Assembly: GCA_963810195.1 (NCBI GenBank)
Contig: CAWEMO010000001.1
Coordinates: 620,001-684,000, forward strand
Direction: 5' to 3'
From: Chersky-840 sp963810195
GTDB lineage: Bacteria; Actinomycetota; Acidimicrobiia; Acidimicrobiales; UBA8190
Length of the DNA: 64,000 nt
Shown: positions 7,942 to 16,483 of the stretch, one piece after another
How the letters are laid out: every line of letters begins with the position of its first letter
How positions within the stretch are numbered: position 1 is the stretch's first letter
Program-made: the position numbers and the translations under genes
The notes under the pieces: model-generated
Seen by the model: only the letters and a program-made list of their open reading frames with translations
Database searches by the model: none
Told to the model about the DNA's origin: nothing

Positions 7942-8972
7942 TCAGCCTCATGACCTCGGGCGGCATCGCCCTGTGGGTCGCCGCCTTGGGGACGCCGTTG
8001 CTCATCCGGTGGCTGGCGCGCAAGCGGATCGGACAGCAGATCCGCGAGGACGGGCCCTTCATGCACCTGGCCAAGGCGGGGACGCCCACGATGGGGGGCG
8101 TGGCCTTGGTGGCTGCCGCCGTCGTGGGGTACCTGATGGGCCACGCCGGCACCCACGTCGCCTTCAGCCGTCCCGGGGTGCTGGTGGCCCTGGTGACGCT
8201 GTGCGCGGCGGGCGTGGGATTCCTCGACGACTGGATCAAGGTCCGCCACCGCCGCAGCCTGGGGCTCAACAAGCGGGCGAAGCTCGCCGCCCAGGTGGTG
8301 ATCGGCGTCGGGTTCGCCCTTCTCGCCGAGCACTGGGCGGGGGTGAACACCCATCTGTCGTTCACCCGCTGGGACTCCTTCGGCGTGGACCTCGGGCAGG
8401 TGGGGTGGATCGTGTGGGCGGTGGTGATCATCGTGGGAACCGCCAACGCCGTGAACCTCACCGACGGGCTCGACGGGCTCGCCTCGGGATCCGCCACCTT
8501 CTGCTTCGCGTGTCTGGCCGTGATCGGGTACTGGCAGTTCCGCCACTACTCGATCTACCACGTGGCGTCGGCACTGGACCTAGCTCTGGCCTCGGTCGCG
8601 CTGGCGGGTGCGTGCCTGGGGTTCTTGTGGTGGAACGCGGCGCCGGCGCGCATCTTCATGGGCGACACCGGGTCGCTCGCCATCGGCTCGGGCCTGGCCG
8701 CGCTGTGTCTGCAGATGAATCTCCAGGTGCTCCTGCCCGTCATCGGGGGCCTGTTCGTGCTCGAGACGCTTTCGGTGGTGTTCCAGGTCGTGAGCTTTCG
8801 CGTCTTCGGTCGACGCGTGTTCCGCATGGCGCCGATCCACCACCACTTCGAGCTGGTCGGGTGGCCCGAGACGACGGTGATCGTGCGTTTCTGGATCCTC
8901 GGTGGCCTGTTCGCCGCGCTCGGGCTCGGCGTCTTCTACGCCGATTTCCTGTCGGTCACGGGACTGCACTGA
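7938..8972 (+). CDS. mraY: Phospho-N-acetylmuramoyl-pentapeptide transferase MraY
   Basis: 344 residues, many hydrophobic helices. MraY transfers phospho-MurNAc-pentapeptide to undecaprenyl phosphate to make lipid I in the inner membrane. Family signatures are clear: KAGTPTMGG near the start, the FLDDWIK metal-binding segment, NAVNLTDGLDGLASG, the FMGDTGSLA segment and the APIHHHFEL motif. The GTG at 7938 overlaps the murE stop. A seven-base gap separates it from murD. Confidence 0.97.
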   Translation: MISLMTSGGIALWVAALGTPLLIRWLARKRIGQQIREDGPFMHLAKAGTPTMGGVALVAAAVVGYLMGHAGTHVAFSRPGVLVALVTLCAAGVGFLDDWIKVRHRRSLGLNKRAKLAAQVVIGVGFALLAEHWAGVNTHLSFTRWDSFGVDLGQVGWIVWAVVIIVGTANAVNLTDGLDGLASGSATFCFACLAVIGYWQFRHYSIYHVASALDLALASVALAGACLGFLWWNAAPARIFMGDTGSLAIGSGLAALCLQMNLQVLLPVIGGLFVLETLSVVFQVVSFRVFGRRVFRMAPIHHHFELVGWPETTVIVRFWILGGLFAALGLGVFYADFLSVTGLH

Positions 8973-8979
8973 GCAGCTC

Positions 8980-10329
8980 GTGTCCTCCCACCGCATCCTC
9001 GTCTACGGGCTCGGCGTGAGCGGCCGCGCCACCGCGGCGACGCTGCTCTCGGAGGGCAACGAGGTGGTGGCTGCCGACGACGACGCCGGGGACGGGCCGC
9101 GTCGCAGTGCGGCGGGACTGGGCATCGACCTCGTGACGTCCCCCGACCGCGACGAGCTCAGGGCGCTGGCGCGCGCCGTCGACGAGATCGTCGTGACCCC
9201 GGGGGTTCCCGCCGGTCACCGCGTGTTCTCGCTGGACGCGGCGGTTCCCGTGGTCGGCGAGGTCGAGCTGGCGTGGCGCCGGGCGCGCGTCCCGATCGTC
9301 GCCGTCACGGGCACCAACGGCAAGACGACGGTCACCACGTTGGTGCAAGCCATGCTCGAGGCGTCGGGGACGACGGCGGTCGCCGCCGGCAACATCGGCC
9401 TGCCGCTGCTCGACGCCGTGGCCGGCGACGCCGAGGTGGTGGTGGCCGAGGTGTCGTCATTCCAGCTGGCGCTCACGACCTCCTTCCACCCGGTGGTGGG
9501 GGCATGGATCAACTTCTCAGCGGACCACCTGGACTGGCACGCCTCGGTCGACGACTACCGCGACGCCAAGACCAGGCTGTGGGCCAACACCGGCCCGGGG
9601 GACGTGGCGGTGGCGAACCTCGAGGACCCCGTGGTCATGGCGGCCTCGGCGCTGCCCCGGGCCCGTGGCGCCCAGGTGCGCACCTTCGGCCTGCACGGGG
9701 GGGACTACACCGTGCGCGCCGGGGAGCTCGTGGGCCCGGACGGGGCCCCGGTGGTCGAGGTGGAGCAGCTGGCCCGGAGGATGCCGCACGACCTGGCCGA
9801 CGCATTGTGCGCCACGTCGACCGCCATGGCGGCGGGGGCCAGCCCCCGCGGATGCCGGCAGGCGCTGGTGGCGTTCCGTGGGCTCCCCCATCGCGTGGAG
9901 CTGATCGGCGAGGCTTACGGGGTGCGGTTCTATGACGACTCCAAGGCGACCACCCCGGGTGCCGTGCTTGCCGCTCTCGAGGGATGTGCCCCCGCCGTGC
10001 TGATCGCCGGCGGGCGCAACAAGGGCCTCGACCTCTCCGTCCTGGCCGCTGCGGCTCCCCACCTCCGCGCCGTGGTCGCCATCGGCGAGGCGGCCGACGA
10101 GGTCGCGGCGGCGTTCGCCGGGGTCACGCCGGTCTCGCGGGCGCCATCCATGGCAGACGCCGTCGACGCGGCGCGCTCGGTGGCCGGCCCGGGTGACTCG
10201 GTGGTGCTCTCGCCGGCGTGCGCGTCGTTCGACTGGTACCGGTCCTACGCGGAGCGGGGCGACGACTTCGCCCGGTGCGTGCGCGCCGTGCCGGGCTTCA
10301 CCGCCCCCGCCCCGGGAGCGTCCCGGTGA
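8980..10329 (+). CDS. murD: UDP-N-acetylmuramoylalanine--D-glutamate ligase MurD
   Basis: 449 residues from a GTG seven bases after the mraY stop. The protein opens with a Rossmann loop (YGLGVSGRA), then the ATP loop GTNGKTT at 111-117, EVSSFQL, and SADHLDWH. Further on are FYDDSKATTPGA, the IAGGRNKGLD segment and SPACASFDWY, all diagnostic of MurD. It adds D-glutamate to UDP-MurNAc-L-Ala. A longer frame upstream exists but would run inside mraY, so the GTG is preferred. The 3' end overlaps ftsW by a GTGA. Confidence 0.96.
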   Translation: MSSHRILVYGLGVSGRATAATLLSEGNEVVAADDDAGDGPRRSAAGLGIDLVTSPDRDELRALARAVDEIVVTPGVPAGHRVFSLDAAVPVVGEVELAWRRARVPIVAVTGTNGKTTVTTLVQAMLEASGTTAVAAGNIGLPLLDAVAGDAEVVVAEVSSFQLALTTSFHPVVGAWINFSADHLDWHASVDDYRDAKTRLWANTGPGDVAVANLEDPVVMAASALPRARGAQVRTFGLHGGDYTVRAGELVGPDGAPVVEVEQLARRMPHDLADALCATSTAMAAGASPRGCRQALVAFRGLPHRVELIGEAYGVRFYDDSKATTPGAVLAALEGCAPAVLIAGGRNKGLDLSVLAAAAPHLRAVVAIGEAADEVAAAFAGVTPVSRAPSMADAVDAARSVAGPGDSVVLSPACASFDWYRSYAERGDDFARCVRAVPGFTAPAPGASR

Positions 10330-11642
10330 CCCCCGGCGCCACGTCCTCCCCCTCGCCCCGCCCCGGTCGGGACGGCCGACCACCGGCTCCCTCCCCGCTC
10401 CTGCGGCTGGTGGAGGGAGAGAGCGCCGCTCCCCAGGGCCCGGCACCGGCCGCCGGCCGTCGCGACGCGATCTCGACGCGCACCGCCCTCCTCGGCGTGG
10501 TGATCGCCCTGTGTGCCATCGGGTTGGTGATGGTCCTCTCCGCGTCGGCCTACACGTCGCTGCAGTACTACGGCTCGGTCTGGTACATCTTCGAGCGCCA
10601 GGTCCTGTGGATGGGACTGGGCGTCATCGCCTTCGTCGTCACGCTGCGCATGCGCTATGACCGGTGGCGCCGCCTGCGGGTGGTCCTGCCCCTTCTGACG
10701 CTGGGCCTGCTCGTGGCGGTGCTCGTGCCCGGGATCGGCGTGGTGGCGGGCGGATCGAGCCGGTGGATCGGCGTCGGGTTCCTACGCATCCAGCCCTCGG
10801 AGCTCATGAAGCTGGCGATGGCCGTCTTCGCCGCCGACCTCCTCGCCCGGCGCGCCGACCGTCTGGAGAAGCCGATCGCGGCCGTGGTCCCGTTGCTGGG
10901 CCTGCTCACCGTGTCGGGCCTGCTCGTGCTGAAGCAGCCCGACATGGGAACCGCCATGGTGCTGGCCTTCATCACCTTCGCATCGCTCTACGCCGGGGGG
11001 GTCCCCCTCCGTCCCGTGCTCAAAGCGCTCGGGGTGACGTCCGCGGTGGGCCTGGTGGTAGGGCTCGCCGAGCCGTATCGCCGGGCGCGGCTGCTCTCGT
11101 TCCTCGACCCCTTCGCCCACGCCAAGGGGTCGGGGTACCAGGTGGTCCAGTCCCTGGTGGGACTGGGCTCGGGCCATCTCTACGGGCTCGGCCTGGGCGG
11201 CGGACGGGAGAAATGGGGGCTGCTGCCCAACGCCCACACCGACTTCATCTTCTCGGTGATCGGCGAGGAGGGGGGACTGATCGGGACGCTGATCGTCCTC
11301 GGCCTCTTCGGCGTCCTGGCCTGGTACGGGCTTCGGGCCGCCGACCGGGCACCGGACCGTTTCGGCTCGCTGCTGGCGGTGGCCGCCACGTGCTGGATCA
11401 CCAGCCAGGCGGTCATCAACATCGGGGCGGTCATCGGCGTCCTGCCCGTCACGGGGATCCCGTTGCCGTTCATCAGCTTCGGGGGCTCTTCGCTGGTCAT
11501 CACCCTGGTGGCGGCGGGGATACTCGTCAACGTGGCGTCGCACGAGAGACCCGGGGCCCCGGCGGGCGCGGTGGGACAGAATGGCTCGAGCCGGGGCGTG
11601 CCCAGGGTCGTCGACACACAGCGTCGCCGCGACCGCTGGTGA
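10326..11642 (+). CDS. ftsW: Lipid II polymerase FtsW (SEDS family)
   Basis: 438 residues, with a cytoplasmic N-terminus of about 55 residues rich in Pro and Arg followed by the SEDS membrane core. Recognisable elements are VMVLSASAY, the GGSSRWIG segment, LRIQPSELMKLAM, LKQPDMGTAMV and NAHTDFIFSVIGEEGG. The last part, TGIPLPFISFGGSS, includes the conserved loop near the catalytic face. FtsW polymerises glycan at the septum and partners the FtsI encoded upstream. The GTG start overlaps the murD stop, and its own stop overlaps murG. Confidence 0.96.
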   Translation: MTPGATSSPSPRPGRDGRPPAPSPLLRLVEGESAAPQGPAPAAGRRDAISTRTALLGVVIALCAIGLVMVLSASAYTSLQYYGSVWYIFERQVLWMGLGVIAFVVTLRMRYDRWRRLRVVLPLLTLGLLVAVLVPGIGVVAGGSSRWIGVGFLRIQPSELMKLAMAVFAADLLARRADRLEKPIAAVVPLLGLLTVSGLLVLKQPDMGTAMVLAFITFASLYAGGVPLRPVLKALGVTSAVGLVVGLAEPYRRARLLSFLDPFAHAKGSGYQVVQSLVGLGSGHLYGLGLGGGREKWGLLPNAHTDFIFSVIGEEGGLIGTLIVLGLFGVLAWYGLRAADRAPDRFGSLLAVAATCWITSQAVINIGAVIGVLPVTGIPLPFISFGGSSLVITLVAAGILVNVASHERPGAPAGAVGQNGSSRGVPRVVDTQRRRDRW

Positions 11643-12835
11643 GTACCCGGCGCTACGCGCTGGTGGCGGGGGGAGGGACCGGTGGCCATCTCGTTCCCGC
11701 CCTGGCGGTGGCGCACGCCCTGGGCGAGGGCATGGGGCCCGGCGCCGTCGAGGTGGTGGGCTCACGCCGGGGTCTCGACGCCGAGCTGCTGGCGGGGGAG
11801 GGGGTGCCGGCCACGCTGCTGCCCGGTCGCGGCATCTCCCGACGTCTCGACCCGCGCTCGCTGGTGGCGAACCTGGGCGCGGTGGCGGGTCTGGTCGCCG
11901 CCTTCGTGGCGTCGCTCGTGATCGTCGCCCGCCGCCGGCCGTCGGTGGTGGTGGCGATGGGCGGGTACGCGTGCGTGCCGACCGCGCTGGCGGCGGCCGT
12001 CACGGGCGTCCCCGTCGTGCTCGTGAATGTCGACGCCGTGCCCGGCGCCGCCAACCGCCTGGTGGGACGCTTCGCCCGCTGCGCCGCGGTGGCGTTCGAC
12101 GGCACCGCGCTGCCGCGGTCGGTGGTGACGGGCGCGCCGGTGCGCGCCGGGATCGTCCACAGCGCTCATCCCGACCCCGGGGCCCGCTCCTCGGCGCGCC
12201 ACGCCCTCGGTCTCCCCGTGGACCGCCTCGTGGTGGGCGCCGTGGGTGGGTCGTTGGGGTCCAAGCGGCTCAACGAGGCGGTGATCGGGCTGGCCGGGCT
12301 GTGGGCGTCGCGCTCGGACGTGGCCCTGTTCCACGTCGTGGGCCGGCGCGACTCGTCGTGGGCGGCACAGGCCTCGCCCCGAGTGGCACCCGGCGCTCCC
12401 GGGGCGCCGGCCGGGCCGGGGGCCGAAGGGCTGTGGTACGTGCAGGTCCCCTACGAGACGCGGATGGCGCTCTTCTACCAGGCGGCCGACATCGTGGTCT
12501 CCCGGGCCGGCGCCAATACGGTGGCCGAGCTCGCCGTCGTCGGGGTGCCGTCGATTCTCGTGCCGCTGCCCGGAGCGCCCGGAGATCATCAGCACGCCAA
12601 CGCGGCGGTCCTCGAGCGAGCCGGTGCCGCGGTGGTCGTCCCCGACTCCCAGTGCAGCCCGGAGCGTCTCGCCCGGGAGATCGACGCGCTGGTGTCGGAC
12701 CCGGGCCGGCTCGGGGCCATGCGCCTGGCGGCCGGCACGGTGGGGCGCCCCGACGCCGTGTCGGCCGTGGTCGGCCTGGCCCGGGACCATGCCCGCACCC
12801 CGCACCGGGGAGCCCAGGCGGCCCATGCCCTCTGA
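11639..12835 (+). CDS. murG: UDP-GlcNAc:lipid I N-acetylglucosaminyltransferase MurG
   Basis: 398 residues. MurG adds N-acetylglucosamine to lipid I to give lipid II on the cytoplasmic face of the membrane. The N-terminal GGGTGGHLVPALAVA loop and the GSRRGLDAEL segment bind the lipid substrate side. The C-terminal UDP-sugar domain is seen as GGSLGSKRLNEAV and SRAGANTVAELAVVGVPSILVPLPGAPGDHQ. The GTG start overlaps the ftsW stop. The end overlaps murC by 11 bases. Confidence 0.95.
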   Translation: MSTRRYALVAGGGTGGHLVPALAVAHALGEGMGPGAVEVVGSRRGLDAELLAGEGVPATLLPGRGISRRLDPRSLVANLGAVAGLVAAFVASLVIVARRRPSVVVAMGGYACVPTALAAAVTGVPVVLVNVDAVPGAANRLVGRFARCAAVAFDGTALPRSVVTGAPVRAGIVHSAHPDPGARSSARHALGLPVDRLVVGAVGGSLGSKRLNEAVIGLAGLWASRSDVALFHVVGRRDSSWAAQASPRVAPGAPGAPAGPGAEGLWYVQVPYETRMALFYQAADIVVSRAGANTVAELAVVGVPSILVPLPGAPGDHQHANAAVLERAGAAVVVPDSQCSPERLAREIDALVSDPGRLGAMRLAAGTVGRPDAVSAVVGLARDHARTPHRGAQAAHAL

Positions 12836-14267
12836 CCGGGACCCGTCCGCCCCAAGGGGCGCGGGGGCCGCGCCGGGCGTACCGGGGGCGTCGGCCGCTC
12901 GCGTCCCCCTGGACCTTTCCCGGCCCCGACGGGTGCACGTCGTGGGGGCCGGCGGCGCGGGTATGAGCGCCATCGCCTCGGTGCTCGCGGCCATGGGCCA
13001 CCGCGTCACGGGCAGCGACCTCAAGAGCTCGCCCGCGCTCGAGCGATTGGCGGCGAGCGGGGTCAGGGTCTTCGTGGGCCATGACGCCGTCCACGTGGCC
13101 GACGCCGAGGTGGTGGCGCGGTCCACTGCCGTCCCCGAGGCGAATCCCGAGGTCACCGAGGCACGCCGGCGGGGCCTGGTGCTGCTCAGCCGGGCCCAGG
13201 CGCTGGCCGCGATCGCGGCGTGCCGACGGTGCGTCGCGGTGTCGGGGACCCACGGCAAGACCACGACCACCTCCATGCTGGCCCTGATCCTGATCGAGGC
13301 GGGGTTGTGCCCGAGCTTCCTCATCGGAGGCGACGTCAACGAGATCGGCACCAACGCGGTGTGGGACAGCGGCGAGTGGATCGTCATCGAGGCAGACGAG
13401 AGCGACGGCACGTTCCTGGAGCTCGACCCGGAGATCGCGGTCGTGACCAACATCGAGCCGGACCACCTCGACTACTACGGCGACTTCGACCGTCTCGTCG
13501 ACGCGTTCGACCGTTTCTTGACGTCGCGGGCGGGAACGGTCGTCGGGGTCGACGACCCGGTCGCGGCGCGCCTGGGTGCCCGCCACGGCGCCGATCTGGT
13601 GGGGAGCTCTCCGCAAGCCACCTACCGCATCGAGGACCTCGAGACGGGCGACGGTGCCTCGTTCGCGCTGCGGCTCCGGGGGGAGATGCTCGGGCGCGTG
13701 GCGCTGCCGGTGACCGGTGCCAACATCGCCCGAAACGCGGCGGTGGCGGTGGCGGCGTCGCTACGGGTGGGTGCGTCGTTCGAGGCCGCCCAGCGCGCCC
13801 TGGCCCGCTTCGCGGGAGTCGCCCGCCGATTCGAGTCGCGCGGGGAGGCGAACGGGGTGCGCTTCGTGGACGACTACGCACACCTGCCCACCGAAGTGGC
13901 CGCCGTGATCGAGGCGGCACGGGACACGGCCCCCGGTCGTCTCGTCGTGGTGTTCCAACCGCACCGCTACAGCCGGATCGCGGCCCTGGGCCGGCAGTTC
14001 GCGGACTCGTTCACCGGGGCCGACGTGGTGGTGATCACCGACATCTTCCCCGCCGGCGAGGCGCCCCTGCCGGGAGTGACGGGCAGGGTCGTCGCCGACG
14101 CGGTGCGTGGCGCGCACCCGGAGCTCGACGTCACCTACGTGCCCGGGCGCGGCGAGCTCCGTTCCCATGTGGCGGGCCTGCTCGCCCCCGGGGACCTCTG
14201 CCTGACCCTCGGCGCCGGCGACCTCACCTCGCTGCCCGACGAGCTCCAGGTGGCCACGCCGTGGTGA
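12825..14267 (+). CDS. murC: UDP-N-acetylmuramate--L-alanine ligase MurC
   Basis: 480 residues. The first Mur ligase of the pathway, joining L-Ala to UDP-MurNAc. An Ala/Pro-rich leader of about 35 residues precedes the nucleotide-binding loop HVVGAGGAGMSAIA, then the ATP loop GTHGKTT (141-147), EADESDGTF, IEPDHLDYYG, and FVDDYAHLPTEV. FQPHRYSRI and the LTLGAGDL end are also characteristic of MurC. The ATG at 12825 lies inside the end of murG; a later start would cut into the leader but not the fold. GTGA overlap with murB at the 3' end. Confidence 0.95.
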   Translation: MPSDRDPSAPRGAGAAPGVPGASAARVPLDLSRPRRVHVVGAGGAGMSAIASVLAAMGHRVTGSDLKSSPALERLAASGVRVFVGHDAVHVADAEVVARSTAVPEANPEVTEARRRGLVLLSRAQALAAIAACRRCVAVSGTHGKTTTTSMLALILIEAGLCPSFLIGGDVNEIGTNAVWDSGEWIVIEADESDGTFLELDPEIAVVTNIEPDHLDYYGDFDRLVDAFDRFLTSRAGTVVGVDDPVAARLGARHGADLVGSSPQATYRIEDLETGDGASFALRLRGEMLGRVALPVTGANIARNAAVAVAASLRVGASFEAAQRALARFAGVARRFESRGEANGVRFVDDYAHLPTEVAAVIEAARDTAPGRLVVVFQPHRYSRIAALGRQFADSFTGADVVVITDIFPAGEAPLPGVTGRVVADAVRGAHPELDVTYVPGRGELRSHVAGLLAPGDLCLTLGAGDLTSLPDELQVATPW

Positions 14268-15298
14268 GCCCCGCCACCGACCGGTCCGCCGGGGCGCCCG
14301 GCGCGCTGCTCGACGCCATGGCGGCGAAGCTCGGGTCGCGCGCCACGCGCCACGGTCCGCTCGGGGCTCGCACCACCTACCGCGTCGGTGGGAGCGCCGG
14401 CGTCCTCGTCGAGGCGCAGGCCGAGGACGATCTTCTGGCCGTGCACGAAGCGCTCGTGTCCGCCGGCGTCCCCGTCCCGCTGCTGGTACTGGGTGAAGGG
14501 TCGAATCTCCTCGTGGCCGACGCCGGGTTCCCGGGCATCGTCGTCCGCCTGGGGGCCGGGTTCGCGTGGGACGAGATCGTCGGGTGCGTGGTACGGGCCG
14601 GGGGGGCGCAGAAGCTTCCCGTCGTCGCCCGGCGTTCGGCCGCGGCCGGGCTGCACGGCCTGGAGTGGGGGGTGGGGATCCCGGGAACGGTGGGCGGAGC
14701 GCTCCGGATGAACGCCGGTGGCCACGGTTCGGATGTGGCGGCGGTGCTCGTCCGCTACCGCAGCTTCGACCTCGGTACCGGGGAAGGCGTCGAGGCTGGT
14801 CCGGGCCGGCTCGCCCCGGGGTACCGCACCTCGGCGCTGCAGCCCGGGGAGGTGGTGGTGTGGGCCGAGTTCTCGCTGCAGGCGGGCGAGCGCGCCCGGG
14901 CCGAGAGGACCGTGGCCGACATCGTGGCGTGGCGACGCGCCAACCAGCCCGGAGGGTCCAACGCGGGCTCGGTGTTCGTGAACCCCGTGGGCGACTCGGC
15001 CGGACGGCTGATCGAGTCGGCGGGGCTCAAGGGACTGCGGATGGGGACGGCGCAGGTGTCGGCCAAGCACGCCAACTTCATCCAGGCCGACAAGGGCGGG
15101 CTCGCCGACGACGTGTGGCGGCTCGTTGAGCACGTCCGGTCCGAGGTCGCGGCGCGTACGGGCGTGGCTCTGGTGCCCGAAGTTCGCATGGTCGGGTTCC
15201 CCGGGCCCCTGCCCACGGTGGCCGCCGGCGGGGGCGGGGCGGCTGCGGTCCCCTCGGAACCCTCAACCTCAACCTCAACTGGAGGTGAAGAGTCATGA
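14264..15298 (+). CDS. murB: UDP-N-acetylenolpyruvoylglucosamine reductase MurB
   Basis: 344 residues. MurB reduces UDP-GlcNAc-enolpyruvate to UDP-MurNAc with FAD and NADPH. FAD-binding motifs are LVLGEGSNLLVADAGFPG and the GIPGTVGGALRMNAGGHG block. The catalytic-serine region is GSNAGSVFVNP, and the KHANFI and PEVRMVG ends match the type I family. The carboxy tail ends in a repeated Ser-Thr stretch encoded by hexamer repeats just before ftsQ. GTG start overlaps the murC stop; ATGA overlap with ftsQ. Confidence 0.95.
   Translation: MSPATDRSAGAPGALLDAMAAKLGSRATRHGPLGARTTYRVGGSAGVLVEAQAEDDLLAVHEALVSAGVPVPLLVLGEGSNLLVADAGFPGIVVRLGAGFAWDEIVGCVVRAGGAQKLPVVARRSAAAGLHGLEWGVGIPGTVGGALRMNAGGHGSDVAAVLVRYRSFDLGTGEGVEAGPGRLAPGYRTSALQPGEVVVWAEFSLQAGERARAERTVADIVAWRRANQPGGSNAGSVFVNPVGDSAGRLIESAGLKGLRMGTAQVSAKHANFIQADKGGLADDVWRLVEHVRSEVAARTGVALVPEVRMVGFPGPLPTVAAGGGGAAAVPSEPSTSTSTGGEES
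15262..15279 (+). repeat. Hexamer tandem repeat (CTCAAC)3 at the end of murB
   Basis: Three perfect CTCAAC units encode the Ser-Thr repeat at the MurB carboxy terminus. They are followed at once by GGAGGTGA (15281-15288), the Shine-Dalgarno for ftsQ. A change in unit number would not alter the frame. Confidence 0.85.
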
Positions 15299-16272
15299 CG
15301 GGAACGCAGTACTTCGGGTCGCCAGGTGTCGGGCTGCAAGGGGGGGCTTCGGACGACGGGTCGGCGAGCCGGGATCCGGCCGGCGAGGGCCCCGCGCTCG
15401 GCCCGGACATCGGCCCGGCGACGACGGGCGACCCTGAGGGCTCCACGCCCGAGGGCGCGGCGTCGGGCACCGACTCGGACCGGGAGCCTGTGGTCCACCC
15501 CCGGTTATGGCAGCGACGGGTGGCGGTCCTGCGTGACCAGGGTCGTCGCCGGCTGCGGTGGGTCATGGGCGGCGTCGCGGTCCTGGTGGCGGCGTGCGTG
15601 GCGCTGCTGGCGCTCCACACGCCCCTGCTCGCCCTCCGTCACGCCACGGTGGTGGGTGCGCAGCACACCGGCACCGAAGCGGTGTTGCAGGCCGCCGGGC
15701 TCGTCGACCACCCGCCGCTCATCGACGTGGACCCCAAGGCCACGGCCAGGCGCGTCGAGCGGCTGCCGTGGGTTGCGCACGCCGTGGTCGTCCGCGACTG
15801 GCCCGACAGCGTGAAGATCACGGTGACCGAGCGCGTCCCGCTGGGATCCGTGGCCCGGCCCGGAGGGGGAGTGGCACTGGTCGACGCCACCGGACGCGTC
15901 CTCGCCTGGCAGGACGACGCCGCTCCCGGGCTCGTCCTGGCCGCGCCCGTGACCCCGGGTCGTCCCGGCACGGTTCTGCCGAGCGCGGCCCGCCCTGCGT
16001 TGGCCGTGGCGTCCGCGCTCCCTGCGACGTTCGCCGGACGCGTCCAGGAGGTGGCGGTCGACGCCCGGGGCATGGTCACGCTGGAGCTCGGTGGAAGGCT
16101 CAGCGCCAAGCTCGGATCGACCCAGGATCTCCAGGCCAAGCTCATCGCCGTGGCCAGCGTGCTCGCCGGCGCACATGTGTCGGGTCCGGCCATGATCGAC
16201 GTGACCGTTCCCGACGAGCCGACCGTAGGGCCGCCGCCGGTGGTGTCGCGAACCGGGCCACGAGGCCGGTGA
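15295..16272 (+). CDS. ftsQ: Cell division protein FtsQ
   Basis: 325 residues. An acidic, Gly/Ser-rich cytoplasmic arm of about 85 residues is followed by one membrane helix around residues 91-109 (GVAVLVAACVALLAL) and then the POTRA domain (LRHATVVGAQHTGTEAVL). The FtsQ core follows: RVERLPWVAHAVVVRDWPDSVKITVTERVPLG, here cited in part as LPWVAHAVVVRDWP and VTERVP. FtsQ links FtsL/FtsB to the divisome. The ATG overlaps the murB stop (ATGA) and has a strong GGAGGTGA six bases upstream. FtsQ may therefore be translated efficiently on its own as well as by coupling. Confidence 0.92.
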   Translation: MTGTQYFGSPGVGLQGGASDDGSASRDPAGEGPALGPDIGPATTGDPEGSTPEGAASGTDSDREPVVHPRLWQRRVAVLRDQGRRRLRWVMGGVAVLVAACVALLALHTPLLALRHATVVGAQHTGTEAVLQAAGLVDHPPLIDVDPKATARRVERLPWVAHAVVVRDWPDSVKITVTERVPLGSVARPGGGVALVDATGRVLAWQDDAAPGLVLAAPVTPGRPGTVLPSAARPALAVASALPATFAGRVQEVAVDARGMVTLELGGRLSAKLGSTQDLQAKLIAVASVLAGAHVSGPAMIDVTVPDEPTVGPPPVVSRTGPRGR

Positions 16273-16308
16273 CCTGGGTTTGGGCACCGCGAGTGACCAT
16301 CACCCTGC

Positions 16309-16338
16309 TTGACCCGTTCGCCGGTGCCGCCGTATCGT
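16309..16338 (+). promoter_or_regulatory. Candidate ftsZ promoter
   Basis: TTGACC (16309-16314) and TATCGT (16333-16338) are separated by 18 bases in the 211-base gap between ftsQ and ftsZ. This is the only sizeable gap between ftsL and ftsZ, and a separate promoter here would let ftsZ be expressed above the rest of the cluster, as in other actinobacteria. A long leader of about 140 bases would follow. Confidence 0.5.
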
Positions 16339-16483
16339 GAGGGCACCTCGGCAGGCCCCGGAACGCATCCCAATGAAGCTGTGGTCGAGGGTGAGGTCAC
16401 CTGGTGCTCGGAGCCTGTGCAGCCCGACACTTGGCGGGGTTCCACGATGAGGCTCGAGGTTCGGGTCGTGGCGAGGAGGGTTC

